A stretch of DNA of 64,000 nt from Hyphomicrobium facile (GTDB taxonomy: Bacteria > Pseudomonadota > Alphaproteobacteria > Rhizobiales > Hyphomicrobiaceae): NCBI RefSeq assembly GCF_900116175.1, contig NZ_FPCH01000004.1, positions 62,001 through 126,000 of the forward strand, written 5' to 3'. The notes below the pieces were generated by a model. That model was given only the letters and a program-made list of their open reading frames with translations, made no database searches and had not been told where the DNA came from. Made by a program: the position numbers and the translations under genes. Below, one piece after another: positions 8,862 to 19,187 of the stretch. Numbering within the stretch: position 1 is the first letter of the stretch; the number at the start of each line of letters is the position of its first letter.

Positions 8862-10187
8862 ATGACGAAATTTCGGGTAGGCGCTCTGGTCGCTGCAGGC
8901 GTCCTCGCTGGCGGGTTCGCCACGAGCGCCTCTGCTGCGGACCTTGGCGGTAACTGCTGCGCAGATCTCGAGGAGCGAATCGCAGAACTAGAAGCAACCA
9001 CGGCGCGGAAGGGCAACCGCAAGGTCTCGCTCACAATCTCCGGTTGGGTCGGCCAGCAGGTCATGTGGTGGGACGACGGCCGTGAATCGAACGTCTACGT
9101 CACCGACCTCGGTTCGACGATTGCCAGCCACGTGAAGTTCACGGGCCAGGCAACGATCTTGCCGGGTTGGTACGCCGGTTACGTTCTGCATCTCGAAGCT
9201 GTCGGCTCGGATAGCTTGACGACAAGTCAGAACGTTGTCGACGGTCCGAACGCTCTGCTCAAGCCCGCCACGGTCAATGGCGTAAGCACGCTGCAGTCGT
9301 TCTGGTTTGTGAAGAGCGATCAGCTCGGCAAAGTTTCAGTCGGTAAGCAGTCTGACGCGGCCGATAACGCGGCAATCCTCGTTGACGGTTCGGGCACGCT
9401 CATCCCGGCCAACTGGGTGGCCTTCGACTACAATAGCTTTTTCATCCGCGAAAAGGGTTCGGGCACTCTGTCGCCCGCGGTCTGGGGTGGCAATTATTGC
9501 CAGAGCTGGGGCGGTGCTTTGGGTGACTGCGCCGGTGTCCCGCGTAACGTCGTTCGCTACGACTCGCCGACCTTCGGCGGCTTCTCTGTATCGGCATCGT
9601 GGGGTGAGGATGACCTCTGGGCCATCACCACGCGCTATGCTGGCGAATGGAACAGCATCAAGGTTGCTGCCGTCGCGTCATATACTGAAAGCACCGACGA
9701 GTTGTGCTGCAACACATCGAGCGGCTTCGTAATCCTCAATAACACGCAGCAATACTTCCAGGCTGGTGCGTACGCCGAGCACGTTCCGACCGGCTTGTGG
9801 ATCTACGGTGCCTACGGTCACGATGACTACGACGATCCGACCAACTTGACCGGCAGCAGAGGCCAGTCTGAGGTGTGGTACCTTAAGGGCGGCATCCGTC
9901 AGCGCTGGAACCCGCTGGGCCACACCGTCCTCTACGGCGAGTATGAGCACGCTCACGGTGAAGGCATCTTCGCTGCGTCGGGTGTCGATGGCTTCACGGC
10001 TCTCGGGGACTTCAGCGCTGCGAATAAGGACACCACCAAATTATGGGGCCTCGGTGTTGTCCAGGAGATCGACGCTGCAGCGATGTCGATGTGGCTCAAG
10101 TATCGTCACCTCGAATATGACGACAACTCGAACATACGCTTCGATGACTTCCAGTACTTCTCCTTCGGTGCTCTGATCAACTACTGA
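8862..10187 (+). CDS. porin (Rhizobiales Porin_2/Omp2 type), copy 2
   Basis: This 441-residue paralogue of the preceding porin has the same signal peptide pattern (ending SASAA), the same GGNCCADLEER segment and helix, and near-identical stretches such as VSGWVGQQVMWWDD-type and ILPGWYAGYVLHLEAVG. Differences concentrate in putative extracellular loops. It has extra Cys pairs (NYCQSW, DCAG, ELCCN) and a longer loop near residues 280-300. It ends ALINY with a terminal aromatic. The ATG is preceded by GGGAGAAGGGTGAA, a strong ribosome binding site. It is separated from copy 1 by a terminator and has its own terminator, so the two copies can be regulated separately. Confidence 0.93.
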   Translation: MTKFRVGALVAAGVLAGGFATSASAADLGGNCCADLEERIAELEATTARKGNRKVSLTISGWVGQQVMWWDDGRESNVYVTDLGSTIASHVKFTGQATILPGWYAGYVLHLEAVGSDSLTTSQNVVDGPNALLKPATVNGVSTLQSFWFVKSDQLGKVSVGKQSDAADNAAILVDGSGTLIPANWVAFDYNSFFIREKGSGTLSPAVWGGNYCQSWGGALGDCAGVPRNVVRYDSPTFGGFSVSASWGEDDLWAITTRYAGEWNSIKVAAVASYTESTDELCCNTSSGFVILNNTQQYFQAGAYAEHVPTGLWIYGAYGHDDYDDPTNLTGSRGQSEVWYLKGGIRQRWNPLGHTVLYGEYEHAHGEGIFAASGVDGFTALGDFSAANKDTTKLWGLGVVQEIDAAAMSMWLKYRHLEYDDNSNIRFDDFQYFSFGALINY

Positions 10188-10214
10188 TCTCCCGCCGTAA
10201 ATACCCGCATACGA

Positions 10215-10242
10215 GAAGCCGCCCCCCGGGCGGCTTCTTCGC
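10215..10242 (+). terminator. Rho-independent terminator of porin 2
   Basis: GAAGCCGCC pairs with GGCGGCTTC around a C/G-rich loop, followed by TTCG. It starts 28 bp past the porin 2 stop. The T-run is short but the stem is long and GC-rich. Confidence 0.75.
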
Positions 10243-10298
10243 GTTGTGGGCCCCCTTGGCGCATTGTCCCGGCGCGCGGAAGTGCTTACGTTTCTCTG

Positions 10299-11474
10299 AT
10301 GTTCGAGACTTTCTTCACTGAGCTCCGCTCAGCCAAACTTCCGGTAACGCTCAAAGAATACCTGACGCTGCTCGAGGCCGTCGGCACCGGAATTGCGGGC
10401 GGCCGCGTCGAGGACTTCTACTATCTCGCCCGCGCAACCCTCGTGAAGGACGAACGCAACCTCGATCGCTTCGACCAGATCTTCGCGCACGTCTTCAAAG
10501 GCATCGAACTCCTGCCCGAAACAATCGAAGCCGAAATTCCCGAGGAATGGCTCCGCCGTATCAGCACGCTCCACCTCTCCGAAGAGGACAAGAGGAAAAT
10601 CGCCGAGCTCGGCGGCTGGGACAAAATCATGGAGGAGCTGAAGAAGCGCCTCGCCGAACAGAAAGAGCGTCACCAGGGCGGCAACAAGTGGATCGGCACC
10701 GGCGGAACCTCACCCTACGGCGCATACGGATATAATCCCGCCGGCATTCGTATCGGCCAGCACGAGAGCCGGCATCGGCGCGCCATCAAGGTTTGGGACA
10801 AGCGGGAATTCAAGGATCTCGCCGGCACCGCTGAAATCGGCACGCGCACCATCAAGGTCGCGCTTCGCCGCTTACGCCAATTTGCGCGTTCCGGAGCCGC
10901 TTCCGAACTCGATCTCGACGGCACGATCCGCGGCACCGCCGAGAAGGGCTATCTCGACGTTCGTCTCCGCCCGGAACGGCACAACACCGTAAAGCTTTTG
11001 ATGTTCTTCGACATCGGCGGCTCGATGGACGACCACATCCGCGAGGTCGAAGATCTGTTCTCCGCAGCCCGCGCCGAGTTCAAGCATCTCGAATATTATT
11101 ACTTCCACAATTGCCTCTATGAAGGTGTCTGGAAAGACAACGCGCGCCGTTACACCAACAAGATCGACACATGGCAGGTGCTCCACACTTACCCTGCCGA
11201 CTACAAGGTCATCTTCATCGGCGATGCCTCGATGAGCCCCTACGAAATCACCGTCCCCGGCGGCTCGGTGGAGCATATGAACGAAGAGCCCGGCGCCGTC
11301 TGGCTGAAAAGGGTCGCTGATATCTACAAGCACACCATTTGGTTGAATCCCGTCGATGAACTTCATTGGGACTGGACGCCATCCATTGGCATCGTTCGTC
11401 AGCTCCTCGACGGCCGAATGTTTCCCCTGACACTCGACGGACTTGATGCCGGAATGCGTGCGTTGATGCGTTAA
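10299..11474 (+). CDS. VWA domain-containing CoxE-like protein
   Basis: The 391-residue soluble protein has a helical N-terminal part and a C-terminal von Willebrand A-like domain. The metal-site motif reads D-I-G-G-S at about residue 238 (MFFDIGGSMDD), followed by the conserved HNCLYEGVWKDN and IGDASMSPYEI segments. This is the CoxE-like/COG3552-type family, whose members usually work with a MoxR-type AAA+ ATPase in metalloenzyme maturation or protein remodelling. No MoxR gene lies next to it here, so the partner must be elsewhere. No leader is visible, so the protein is cytoplasmic. It is separated from the porin by a terminator and probably has its own promoter. Confidence 0.85.
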   Translation: MFETFFTELRSAKLPVTLKEYLTLLEAVGTGIAGGRVEDFYYLARATLVKDERNLDRFDQIFAHVFKGIELLPETIEAEIPEEWLRRISTLHLSEEDKRKIAELGGWDKIMEELKKRLAEQKERHQGGNKWIGTGGTSPYGAYGYNPAGIRIGQHESRHRRAIKVWDKREFKDLAGTAEIGTRTIKVALRRLRQFARSGAASELDLDGTIRGTAEKGYLDVRLRPERHNTVKLLMFFDIGGSMDDHIREVEDLFSAARAEFKHLEYYYFHNCLYEGVWKDNARRYTNKIDTWQVLHTYPADYKVIFIGDASMSPYEITVPGGSVEHMNEEPGAVWLKRVADIYKHTIWLNPVDELHWDWTPSIGIVRQLLDGRMFPLTLDGLDAGMRALMR

Positions 11475-11637
11475 GAACGCCGTTCGGACGTACTTTGGTG
11501 CGTAAAATCCCGATAGGCCTATCGAGTTGTGCCGCAAACAATTAGGCTCCGAATGTGGCTAACTCGATTCTAATTATTGACCTTGGGCTTGGCCTGGGGA
11601 CAATGGCTTAGAAATCCGGGGTGGGGGGAACATCCCA

Positions 11638-12165
11638 ATGAAACACGTCAGAATCTTACTAGTAGCCGTCTCGACTGCGGCCCTTGGGGGCTGCGGCGCG
11701 TCGCTGCCAAGCCTATCGACCGGCTCCCTCTTGGGTGGCGGATCGAAAGCGGCTGCAGAAAACGCCAATCCGAACGATCCCGTCGCGCGCGCAATGGACG
11801 TCGCGGCGACATCCGCACGTGCCATTAAATGCGGTTACAATTTCGATCCAGCGAAACTGAAAAACCAGTTCCTGTCGTCCGAGACCGCCGCCAATCCTGC
11901 GGATGGTGCGAAGCTCACGCAAGTTTACGACACGGCATTCAACGGTGTCTCCAAAGCGCTGACCGAAAAGGGCGCAGACTATTGCTCGGAGCTGAAAGTC
12001 GCGAGGATCAAGCTCGCGCTGACCCGCCATCTCAATGGCGACTACACGCCCTCGCCTCCTGAACCAACCGAAGACGGCGGCGGACTGCTCAGTGGCTGGG
12101 GCGGCGGCGGATCGAACAGTTCTGCTGAGGGCGGCGCCCGCATGAAGGAAGTCTTCGAGCATTGA
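11638..12165 (+). CDS. putative lipoprotein of unknown function
   Basis: The 175-residue product begins with a lipoprotein leader ending LGGC (lipobox; Cys at about residue 19), then a Ser/Gly-rich linker. A central helical region includes two Cys (IKCGYNF, DYCSELK), and the C-terminal tail is Pro/Gly-rich. I do not recognise a family. The start ATG follows a G-rich sequence (GGGGGGAA) with good spacing. It stands alone between the VWA gene and a small membrane protein on the same strand. The expected location is a periplasm-facing membrane. Confidence 0.65.
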   Translation: MKHVRILLVAVSTAALGGCGASLPSLSTGSLLGGGSKAAAENANPNDPVARAMDVAATSARAIKCGYNFDPAKLKNQFLSSETAANPADGAKLTQVYDTAFNGVSKALTEKGADYCSELKVARIKLALTRHLNGDYTPSPPEPTEDGGGLLSGWGGGGSNSSAEGGARMKEVFEH

Positions 12166-12212
12166 GACGGACCGCTCTAGGACCTCGAAAATCGAGCTAG
12201 CCGGATGTTCGC

Positions 12213-12578
12213 GTGCAGCAGATCCTCTGGGCCGAAATCATCATCAAGGGCATCGCCGGTCTCGGCCTTTTGATCGTTCCGCTCGCGGCACTCGCAATTG
12301 CCGGACTTGCACGACCTGTCACCGGGCTATGGCCTCGCCTCGTGGGCGCGCTTTCACTCGCCATCGCGGCCAGCATCTGGATTGGACAGGAGTATCCGGC
12401 TAGCCGCGGATCGGTTGGCCCGGCGGCACTCGTTCCGATCAATCTTTTGTCTGCAGCCGTATTGATCGCAGCGCTGGTGATGGGAACCGCGGCGCCCACT
12501 CGGCGCGGCAAAGTCCTCGTTGCAGCAAGCGCTATTTTATTGATTGTCCTGGCATTTCTCGAAATCGCACACGCGTAA
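12213..12578 (+). CDS. small integral membrane protein, four predicted spans
   Basis: The 121-residue frame has a GTG start (Met-Gln-Gln-Ile-Leu-Trp). It is almost wholly hydrophobic, with four segments at roughly residues 5-30, 40-60, 70-90 and 100-120, and short charged turns. It lies 47 bp after the lipoprotein gene on the same strand, so co-transcription is possible. No family was recognised. The upstream ribosome binding site is weak, so the start is uncertain. Confidence 0.55.
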   Translation: MQQILWAEIIIKGIAGLGLLIVPLAALAIAGLARPVTGLWPRLVGALSLAIAASIWIGQEYPASRGSVGPAALVPINLLSAAVLIAALVMGTAAPTRRGKVLVAASAILLIVLAFLEIAHA

Positions 12579-12691
12579 GGGCATTGGTCAGAATTGCACG
12601 GCGTAACGCTCACCTAACGTTTGCTCGCTACAACGTCAGAAGCAAATCCTGAAACAGCGGGCCCGCCCCGCCATCGAGATCGCACTGGCCA

Positions 12692-13942
12692 ATGATGACC
12701 ACTGCCGCACGCGCGCTGACGTCTTTCGAGCGGCCAACGATCGAACAATGCCGCGCCGTCGCAGCTGTGCATCCAACATTTTGCGAATTTGATCTCATCA
12801 TGGATCGTGCGGCGTTCGATGCTCTCGAAACAGAGTGGAATGATCTTTTCGCGAAATCCGGCAAGCCGGCGAACGTATTTCAAACCTTCAATTTCTGCTG
12901 GCACTGGGCCAATCATTATCTGCGGGAGCGAAACGGCCAGCCGAGCACACTGAAGCTACTGCTCATCACAGCGCGCCGCGATGATCGCCTCATCATGGTG
13001 TTCCCCCTCGTTTCCGAGCGCATGCGCGGCATTACGCAAGTCTTCTGGATGGGCGGATCCGCCAGCCAATACGGCGACGCCCTCATCGAGAATGTTCCGG
13101 ATAAAGATGCGATCCTGCGCGCCGCGTTCGATTTACTCCGCTCGCAATCAGGTGCCGACATCCTCCGCCTGCGCCGCGTCCGCGAGGACGCGAACGTCAC
13201 TCCACTGATGAATGAACTCGGCGCCACGGCCGCCGAACGTCTGGTCGCGCCTTACATGGATCTAACGTCGGCTGCGGATTTCCCCGCCTTCGAACAACGC
13301 TATTCGAGCAAGACGCGAAAGAACCGCCGCCGCCTCTTCCGCCGGCTCGAAGAAAAAGGCCCGATGCAATTTCTTCGCCTCCATGGCGGCGACGAAGCCC
13401 GTCAACTCGCGGTCGAGGCCCTCGGGCTCAAATCCGAGTGGCTCAAATCTCGCGGCCTGCTGTCGAACGCAATCGCCGATCGGCGCATGGCGGATCTGTT
13501 CGCCGATCTGGCCGAGGGCAAGACGAAGCCGGCTGGCTGCATCGTCTCGGCTTTGAAATCGAACGGCGAGATCGCGGCGCTCGAAGTATCCTTCGCCTGC
13601 AAAGCGCGCATCGCGATGCATTTGATCGCCTTCAATCTCGAGTACGAGAAGTCCGGCGCCGGCGTTTTGCTCCTCGAGCAGAGCCTGAAGGACGGATATG
13701 CTGAAGGCCTCGAGGCCTGCGATATGCTCGCGCCCGGCGACGGTTACAAATTCGACTGGTGCGAGAAGGCCGACCCGGTCGTCGATTGGGTGATGCCGCT
13801 CACGCTGAAGGGCGAAATCTACGCAAGGGTCTACCTTGGATTTCTCCGCGCACGCATCAAGACCGCGGTCAAAAAGCTGCCGAAGCCGCTGCGGCGGCTC
13901 ATGCGCGACGGCGCGAAAATCGCGGCCGCCGCCGAGAGATAA
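12692..13942 (+). CDS. GNAT-fold acyltransferase, CelD/FemAB-like
   Basis: The 416-residue protein matches the CelD/BcsL-like acetyltransferase group (COG5653), a double-GNAT fold related to FemAB. Supporting features are a central Y-S-S-K-T-R-K-N-R-R-R segment (about residues 204-214), the GEIAALEVSF strand, and the family ending with a conserved G-D-x-Y-K-F-D-W (GDGYKFDWCEK). Members are found with polysaccharide or cell-surface genes and are thought to acylate surface glycans or lipids. No polysaccharide gene is adjacent here, so the substrate is unknown. The start ATG-ATG at 12692 is the first in frame and the N-terminus looks natural. Confidence 0.8.
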   Translation: MMTTAARALTSFERPTIEQCRAVAAVHPTFCEFDLIMDRAAFDALETEWNDLFAKSGKPANVFQTFNFCWHWANHYLRERNGQPSTLKLLLITARRDDRLIMVFPLVSERMRGITQVFWMGGSASQYGDALIENVPDKDAILRAAFDLLRSQSGADILRLRRVREDANVTPLMNELGATAAERLVAPYMDLTSAADFPAFEQRYSSKTRKNRRRLFRRLEEKGPMQFLRLHGGDEARQLAVEALGLKSEWLKSRGLLSNAIADRRMADLFADLAEGKTKPAGCIVSALKSNGEIAALEVSFACKARIAMHLIAFNLEYEKSGAGVLLLEQSLKDGYAEGLEACDMLAPGDGYKFDWCEKADPVVDWVMPLTLKGEIYARVYLGFLRARIKTAVKKLPKPLRRLMRDGAKIAAAAER

Positions 13943-13946
13943 CGCG

Positions 13947-15059
<1,113 letters not shown>

Positions 15060-15380
15060 TCAGAACTGCTTCGCAGGTACGCGGACGACGAGACCGTCGA
15101 GAGCGTCCGTGATTTTGATCTGGCAGCAGAGCCGGCTGCCTTCGCGGACATCGAACGCGAAATCCAGCATGTCCTCTTCCATGTCGGCAGCCTTGCCGGT
15201 TTTGTCCCGCCAAGCTTCGTCCACGTAGACGTGACACGTTGCGCAAGCGCAGGCGCCGCCGCACTCAGCCTCGATGCCGGCAATGTCGTTAAGCTTAGCA
15301 GCTTCCATGACGGTCAAACCGTTTTCCGCCTCCACCGTTTGACTCTCGCCGTCGGGTTGGATGAACGTTATTTTAGTCAT
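15060..15380 (-). CDS. [2Fe-2S] ferredoxin, adrenodoxin type
   Basis: The 106-residue ferredoxin has cluster cysteines at residues 40, 46 and 49 (C-x5-C-x2-C within [12 protein letters not shown]) and a fourth at 86 (LCCQI). The 37-residue spacing matches the adrenodoxin/Fdx family. I chose the ATG of MTKITF; a frame start 13 codons upstream adds a segment not expected in the family. The downstream reductase gene suggests that NADPH reduces this ferredoxin. The final acceptor (Fe-S assembly, a P450 or another oxygenase) cannot be told from this window. Confidence 0.9.
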   Translation of the reverse strand: MTKITFIQPDGESQTVEAENGLTVMEAAKLNDIAGIEAECGGACACATCHVYVDEAWRDKTGKAADMEEDMLDFAFDVREGSRLCCQIKITDALDGLVVRVPAKQF

Positions 15381-15539
15381 GGCTGCGTGCGCGTCCTTGT
15401 GGCTTGAAAAGGCTGCCATTCGGCAGCTTCGAGCGAATTGGGTTGATTAGCTAGCGCGCACACTTAGATGGACGCAGCTTCTATTTCAAGCCGAACGGGC
15501 GCGCGTCCCTGCGACGCGCAAATGCTGTTGCCCCGATGC

Positions 15540-15944
15540 TTAAGCCAATTTGCTGGATTGGTGCAAAAACGTGCGGGCCTCGGATGCCGCGGCTTCCAGT
15601 TTGATGATCGCATCCGAGCACGCTCCGGGCTCGGCGCTGCAAACAAGTGCCTCAGCTTGCTGGGCCAATTTCGCCATCCGCCATGCCCCGACGGCCCGGC
15701 TCGATCCCTTGAGGGTATGCGCCGCAATCTTCCAGTCTCGCTCGGTGGCGGCCGACCTGAGAGCCGCTATCGTCTCGGGGAGTTGCGCGAGGAAAAGCCC
15801 GATAACCTCGTCTTCCAGCGCTTTATCCCCAAGCGTGTAGCGCCGCAAATGCGCAAGATCGACCGGCAATTCGTTCGAACCGCCGAGGTTTTCCGGGGCC
15901 TGAAGATCGAACGAGCGAGCCGGTCGGATGTCCATGATACGCAT
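15540..15944 (-). CDS. histidine phosphotransfer (Hpt) domain protein
   Basis: The 134-residue product has an Hpt four-helix domain. The phosphoacceptor His lies at residue 76 in the canonical HTLKGSS. It has no receiver or kinase domain, so it acts as a separate phosphorelay intermediate between a hybrid sensor kinase and a response regulator encoded elsewhere. An alternative ATG three codons in (MDIRPAR) is equally possible. No partner kinase lies in the window. Flanks are non-coding on both sides, so it is probably monocistronic. Confidence 0.85.
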   Translation of the reverse strand: MRIMDIRPARSFDLQAPENLGGSNELPVDLAHLRRYTLGDKALEDEVIGLFLAQLPETIAALRSAATERDWKIAAHTLKGSSRAVGAWRMAKLAQQAEALVCSAEPGACSDAIIKLEAAASEARTFLHQSSKLA

Positions 15945-16001
15945 TCCGATGCACTTTGCACTGCTGCGGGCATAGCGTCGCCATGCCTGACCTTTGAATA
16001 A

Positions 16002-16313
16002 TCATGGTCGCAAATGCGCGATAACTCTGGGTAAAGCAGGCCGCAGTGTTTCAGCCATCGTCGTAAACCGCTACTTAACCTACAGGCGTGAGGCCGCAGG
16101 GGTATCCCGGGCGACCCCTCGGCCGCAATCCGGCCGCAATGCGCGCCCCAAACTCGCTAAGTCTCTTAGATGCATAGACATTCCGTATGGTTACCCATGT
16201 GTTTCCATTTTGTAACCAAGTAAAAATCTTATAGGGTGCGAAATGGGAGTTCCGGTGGGCCTGAAGCGCACGGGCTTGTGTCGCGTACCGGATCGAGTGG
16301 GGGGCATTGCGCA
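16002..16313. other. gap with inverted repeat upstream of coiled-coil gene
   Basis: About 310 bp between the Hpt gene and the coiled-coil membrane protein. Near its end GGTTAC (16189-16194) and GTAACC (16212-16217) form a 6-bp dyad around an A/T-rich 17-bp spacer, close to a plausible promoter for the downstream gene. No coding frame is convincing. Confidence 0.45.
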
Positions 16314-19115
16314 ATGTCGCAGGATCAGATTGCGAAGCTCATGGCTATCGGCGGCAGGACGCAGCCGGCATCGACGGAGCCTACCTTGAGCGCTCCCGAC
16401 GGTTTGCGCCAAGCGGCAGCCCAAGTGACGGGCCACGCAACCAGCCAAGCGACAGCCCAGCCGGCCGGCCAAACATCAATCCAAAAGGGCTCGATCGATA
16501 CGCCGCTCGCCCTTCCGCCACCGCTCCTCGGCGACGACCACCAGCGGTCCGCCGCGCCACCCGCACCGTTGAAGCCCGACAACGAAACCGCGAGCGATGA
16601 CGCACCGGCACGCCGCGTTGCACGCCGCCGCCCCGCAGGCCCCGTACGCGGAAAGATCGCCGCCAACGACGACGTCCCAAGCATCGGCGGCTTGATCTAC
16701 GCGCTCGAGCAAAAGCCCTCGAGCAAAGTTTTCCGCCTCGCCGCCATTGGCAGCGCCGTCTGGGCCGTCGTCGGATTGACCGTCGGCGCCCTGACGATGG
16801 CGCCCGGTTGGCAGGCGGGCGAAACCTTCTCGTCGCTGCTGCTGCAGCCCGCGACGTTCTACACCATCACGGCCATCGTCGCGCCGATCGGAATTATCTG
16901 GCTGCTGGCTCTGCTGAACTGGCACATCGCGTCGCTCGCACTCAAATCCGCAACGATGAGCGAAGTCGCGATCCGCCTCGCAGAACCCGACAGAACCGCA
17001 GAGCAATCGATCGCGAGCCTCGGCCAAGCGGTCCGCCGGCAAGTCTCGTTCATGAACGACGCCGTGTCGCGAGCCCTCGGCCGCGCCGGCGAACTTGAGG
17101 CCCTTGTCCACAATCACGTCGCGGAACTCGAACGCTCCTACGAGCACAACGAGCGCCGCATCCGCGAGCTGATCAACGAGCTCGGCGGCGAACGCCATGC
17201 CCTTCTCGATACCTCGACCAACGTCACCGAAACGCTGAAAACGCTCGGAACCGAAATCCCGACGCTCATCGAAAAGCTTTCGCAGCAGCAGCTGACGCTG
17301 CGCGGCATCATTTCGAACGCGGGCGAAAATCTCGCCAACCTCGAAGGGTCATTGGCGACCGCGACGGGCCGCTTCGAAAACGCCGTCGGATCGCGCACGC
17401 TGCAACTGCAGTCCGTCCTCGAAGACTATACGTCCGCGTTCTCCACGGCCCTCGGCGCCCGCACCGAACAGATGCGCGTGACGTTCGACGGCTATATGCA
17501 GACGCTCGATACCACGCTCGGCAATCGCACCGAGAATTTGCAGACCGTGTTCGAGGAGTACGCCCGCGCACTCGATACGACGCTGTCGAACCGCGCCCAG
17601 GCGCTCGACGGGCAACTCGTCGAACGCACGCGGTCTCTCGACGAGGCCTTCCAGCGGCGGCTCGAACTCTTCGACGATCAGATCATGCGCTCGACGACGG
17701 CAATCGATCACGCGGTCAGCGAAAAGGCGTCCCTACTCACCAATGCACTCGAACTGCATTCCCGCACGTTCCGCGATACGATCGCGCATCAGGCAGCCGA
17801 ACTCGACGATTCCGTGATGAACGGCATCAACGCCGTGCGCCGCACCAGCGAGAACATCACGCGCCAGACGATGAAGGCCATCGACGGCCTCTCCAAACAG
17901 TCGGGTGTCCTGCAGAACGTCGCCGAAAATCTGTTCTCGCAAATTCACGGCGTCACCGATCGCTTCGAGAACCAAGGGCAGCAGATCCTCAAAGCTGCGA
18001 ACGTGCTCGACACCGCAAACAGCAAGATCGAAAACACGCTGCAGTCGCGGCACGCCGAACTCTCCCATACGCTCGACCGCCTCTCCGGCAAGGCCGACGA
18101 ATTCGGACGGACGATCGCCGGCTACTCGACGAACCTCGAAGGCTCGTTCTCGAATATCGAACTCAAGGCCAGAGCCATCGCCGAAGAGCTTCGCGACAGC
18201 GCCGAGAACCGCTCGCGTGCACTCATGGCCGAACTCGACCGCGTCAAGCACGAGACGGAAGCCCAGGGCGACCGGGCACTTTCCGACTTGAGAAACCGCT
18301 TCCAGAACGTATCGGGCGAACTCTCGCGGGAATTCGAAAACCTGACCACCCGCTTGTCGTCGGCCTCCGATGAAACGCGCATGCGCGCGGCGGAAGCGGC
18401 AGCGACCCTTGCCCGCGAGCAGGCCCGCATCCGCGAGGAAGCCGCACGCCTTCCCGCAAGTACGCGCGAAACCGCGGAATCCATGCGCCGCGCGCTGCAG
18501 GATCAGTTGCGCGCCATCGAACAGCTGACGCAGATTTCCCAGCGCGCCAACGCCCCGCGCGAAATCATCCGGCCGGATCTGGCTCGCCCCGACCCGGCTC
18601 CCGCCCGCCTCGGCGGATCGTTGGCCTCATCTCTCGTTCAGCAGGAAAGCGCACCGAGCCGCGGCAGAGGCGCGTCACAGCAGGAAGCACGCGAAGGATG
18701 GTCGCTCGGTGATCTATTGGCCCGCGCCTCTCACGAGGACGAGGCACCCGCGCAGGCCCCGGAGCCGCCGCCCGCGCCTGCTCCCGTTCGTCTCGACGTC
18801 GGCATGATCGCGCGCGCGCTCGACCAGGCAACGGCAGGCGCCATTTGGAATCGTATCCGCGCGGGCCAGCGCAACGTCCTCGTACGCAGCATCTATGCCC
18901 CGGAAGCACGAACGCTCTTTGACGAGATCTCGACGCGCGTCAAAACCGATAACGATCTTGCCCAGTCGATTTTCCGCTATCTGTCCGACTTCGAACGCAT
19001 CATCAAAGAAGCGGAAGCTCGCGACACGACCGGCCGAACGGCGCAAACACATCTCGTTTCGGAAACCGGCCGGGTATATCTGTTCCTCGCCCACGCGGCC
19101 GGCCGCATCCGGTAG
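16314..19115 (+). CDS. large coiled-coil membrane protein (apolipoprotein/kinesin-like)
   Basis: The 933-residue protein has a Pro/Ala-rich cytoplasmic N-terminus (1-120), two transmembrane spans (about 142-163 and 183-203), and a coiled-coil of more than 500 residues. Loosely repeated units carry T-L-x-x-R-x-E and Y-x-x-x-L-D-T-T-L signatures around residues 370-480. A Pro-rich linker leads to a conserved globular C-terminus (about 825-933). Automatic pipelines often call such Rhizobiales proteins 'kinesin-like', but no motor P-loop is visible. The plan (two N-terminal spans plus long coiled-coil) resembles polarity proteins such as TipN, which is an inference only. The start MSQDQIAKL follows GGGGGG; an in-frame start 26 codons upstream is less likely. 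Confidence 0.75.
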   Translation: MSQDQIAKLMAIGGRTQPASTEPTLSAPDGLRQAAAQVTGHATSQATAQPAGQTSIQKGSIDTPLALPPPLLGDDHQRSAAPPAPLKPDNETASDDAPARRVARRRPAGPVRGKIAANDDVPSIGGLIYALEQKPSSKVFRLAAIGSAVWAVVGLTVGALTMAPGWQAGETFSSLLLQPATFYTITAIVAPIGIIWLLALLNWHIASLALKSATMSEVAIRLAEPDRTAEQSIASLGQAVRRQVSFMNDAVSRALGRAGELEALVHNHVAELERSYEHNERRIRELINELGGERHALLDTSTNVTETLKTLGTEIPTLIEKLSQQQLTLRGIISNAGENLANLEGSLATATGRFENAVGSRTLQLQSVLEDYTSAFSTALGARTEQMRVTFDGYMQTLDTTLGNRTENLQTVFEEYARALDTTLSNRAQALDGQLVERTRSLDEAFQRRLELFDDQIMRSTTAIDHAVSEKASLLTNALELHSRTFRDTIAHQAAELDDSVMNGINAVRRTSENITRQTMKAIDGLSKQSGVLQNVAENLFSQIHGVTDRFENQGQQILKAANVLDTANSKIENTLQSRHAELSHTLDRLSGKADEFGRTIAGYSTNLEGSFSNIELKARAIAEELRDSAENRSRALMAELDRVKHETEAQGDRALSDLRNRFQNVSGELSREFENLTTRLSSASDETRMRAAEAAATLAREQARIREEAARLPASTRETAESMRRALQDQLRAIEQLTQISQRANAPREIIRPDLARPDPAPARLGGSLASSLVQQESAPSRGRGASQQEAREGWSLGDLLARASHEDEAPAQAPEPPPAPAPVRLDVGMIARALDQATAGAIWNRIRAGQRNVLVRSIYAPEARTLFDEISTRVKTDNDLAQSIFRYLSDFERIIKEAEARDTTGRTAQTHLVSETGRVYLFLAHAAGRIR

Positions 19116-19187
19116 CGGGCTTGCCGTTCTCCTTCGGTCACCCGATGTCGGTACGATCGATGCCAATCTGGCGATGGGCGATGACCG

